Shown one piece after another: positions 53,101 through 56,100 of a DNA stretch of 64,000 bases (positions within the stretch are counted from its first letter, which is position 1; every line of letters starts with the position of its first letter). The position numbers and the translations under genes were made by a program. Location of the stretch: the NCBI GenBank assembly GCA_029339505.1, contig JAQISU010000081.1, positions 14,421,001-14,485,000 of the forward strand. The letters are read 5' to 3'. The DNA comes from Unio delphinus (Eukaryota > Mollusca > Bivalvia > Unionida > Unionidae). The notes under the pieces are model-generated. The model worked only from the letters and a program-made list of their open reading frames with translations, was not told the DNA's origin and did not search any database.

Positions 53101-56100
53101 GTTAATCTGTTGAAACTGATCCACAGTGTAATGACTTTGGTTAATCTGTTGAAATTGATCCACAGTGTAATGGCTTTGGTTAATCTGTTGAAATTGATCC
53201 ACAGTGTAATGGCTTTGGTTAATCTGTTGAAATCGATCCACAGTGTAATGGCTTTGGTTAATCTGTTGAAATTGAGCCACAGTGTAATGGCTTTGGTTAA
53301 TCTGTTGAAATCGAGCCACAGTGGCTCAGTGGTAACATGTAAAACTCACAATCAGTTGATTCTGGGTTGGGATCTTGTCTTACCAACCCATGCAAGCTGA
53401 ATGCTATTGTGTGTTTCTTTGTAAGTTACCTTACATCCCTTCTCTTAGAACTAAATTGTCACCCTAGTGCTGATTTGCCATTGTACACACAACAATCAAT
53501 CAATCAATCAAGTTTTATTATAGGTCATGCAAAGAACAATGATAATTGGATTATAGTTCAAAGTCTGCATTTTCAGACAGCTAAATAAACACTTTTTAAT
53601 GTCTAACAACTTATAAACAAAGAAAATAATTCCCAAAACAAAACTATACAAATGCTGAATCATGATGGGATGGGACAATATTGGCCTAAATTTCTGTTTC
53701 TGGAGTTGGCAGGTTATCAATCTTCTTTGCAAAGAAGAAATATCAAGAGGCCCAAATGCACTCAATATTGCTCACCTGAAAGATCTATGAAATAATGCTT
53801 TATGTCAAATTTGGTAAATATCTTAAGAGTGGTTTTTGAGAATATTATGAAACACATTTGAATGGGCAATACATGACAGACAAGCATGGAGAGCATCAGC
53901 TAAAGATCTTTTGGTCTATATAACATCTTTGAGATAAAAGATGACATTCCAAATGACAAACACCTACAATGAAACGGCAGTTAATCACAGTCAGTGTAGC
54001 CAAAAAACTACTGAAAAGGAACAGCTTATTATGTTTATAATTAATCTCTCTCAGCTTAAATAGTAAATCGAAAAATAGACCACTGAAGCCTTCATGCAAT
54101 GAAAGTATGCATGAAATATTGAATTTTTATGAACATTTCCTCAGTAACAGTCTGGAGCATGGACAATAGAGTAACAATTAGCTTGAAAAATTAACTTAAA
54201 ACACAAAATACAACAAAAATCTATTAAACATGAGATGTGGAGTAAAGTGACCTACTTTTGTGATGAGGGCATAGTACTTGTCAAGATGCATCTTTTCATG
54301 ATTCCAGGATTAATAGCATGTATACATTGTGCAAGAAGTTAAATGCAAAAATGCATATGAAATATGTCTGTACAAAATAAACCCCTTGCCTGCTTTGTTG
54401 TTGTTTAAGAATTTAACGCCATTTTTCAGCAAACGATAGGCTATACATGGTGGCCAGTATTACTGGTGGAGAAAGAACCCGTGAAAACCCCCGGAAAGAA
54501 CCAACGACCCACGAGAAGCTACTGGCAAGCTTTCTCACATAACTACATTAGCCGAATCTTAGACTCAAACCCATGCAGACAGAGGTGAGATGGCAGTGAT
54601 CCGTAACGGAAAGAGCTTTAGACCACTCAGCCACTTGGCCCCTCCCTGCCTGCAAGTTAGGTGCAATGAAACCCACTCTTACCTGGACCTAGGAAAAAAA
54701 GATTGGTTCAGGTGGACAGAAGGTTTATCTATTTGCTTTGATTTGTTCCTATGCCAATATGCCTGGCACATACATGCCAATCCTGAGATATATATGCATC
54801 ATTTATGCTAATATAAGTGGGGAAAAATTGGAGCATAAAATGCAAAATCTATAAATTCCTATTACTAAGATTAGTTTCACTACTTTGCTGAGGTTATAGC
54901 ATCTAGCTAATATATTATATGCCATAAATACTGTATGAAAAATTTAATTCATTTTTACAACTGACCATGCAGGTCAAAATACTTGGCACAGATGGCCGAT
55001 GTGGATTATAACCGGAATAAAACACAAAACATACCAAAAATTGTTTATTTTTAATACTCACTTTAACTAGTCTACATGTCTATAACTTTTCCAAATAATC
55101 GTTATGTCTACAGATTCTGTCCTCAATCCAACTGCTTAACTGCATCACTATCATATTCTTTTTTTACAAATATATAAGTGGTGTTGAACTGTCCTATTTC
55201 TGATTAGAAATGTTTCTAAGTTTAAAAAGACCCATCTGCTCTAAGAATTTTCATCCACAAGTTAACCCTCGAAAATCCATTTCACATAATATCTGGTTCC
55301 AATTTCTTTAACAGCTAAGACTGGTCTGCAACCTAAATTCATTACCAATATAATGAATCTATGAGGCAAAGTTTCAACTTAAAGAAACCCATCTGTTTTC
55401 ATGAAAATAGATCATGTAGTTAATATAAATAGAAAACTGAGAAAGTGCATATAACTCTATGATGGACAAATTAGCTCTTATAGTATTCTTATGCAGCAGT
55501 CTTTCTTTTTAGAATATTATAAATTTTCATAATGAGTGGAATTAAAAAGATGATATATAAATTACAAACAAAACTTTTATTGCTTTATTTTTTTTAAATT
55601 TTTTTTTAAATCTACAAGGAAAAGCATAATCTATATACAAGCATAAGATATAATTTGGCAATTTTTTTTAATGATTATGCCAAACATAATGGTTGGTATG
55701 TATGCAGGTATGTATGTATCAGTACAGAAGCTTGTACTGGTGAACTAAAACTAATTATTATGGTTAGCAGCTACATCACAAGTTAGACCCTTACCTATAT
55801 GTAACCTCAAATGGGGATGATTAAGATCATAACCTCTCTTGTATGAACCAAAGTGTAATCTGCGTTGTCCAGGATCAGGTCTTTCATTTATTGAACCAGC
55901 AATGGCTTTTGTTGAAATTGTTGGTCCCAAGGGTTTCATGGACGGCTTGTTGTCTATTTCAAAGATTCTCTTTGTCAAGGCTATTTTCTCATTGGGACTG
56001 ATCTTTGGTTCCTCTTTGGACTGTTCATTGGATTGAATGACTGGAAGTGTGTTGGATTTAATCAAATGAGCTTGAAGAAAAAATAATCAAGAGGAGATAC

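Noticed and set aside
52237..53400. 387-codon open frame as a real repeat protein
   Set aside because: It is a by-product of a 39 bp stop-free tandem unit, is open on both strands, and lies inside an intron of the MAGUK gene.
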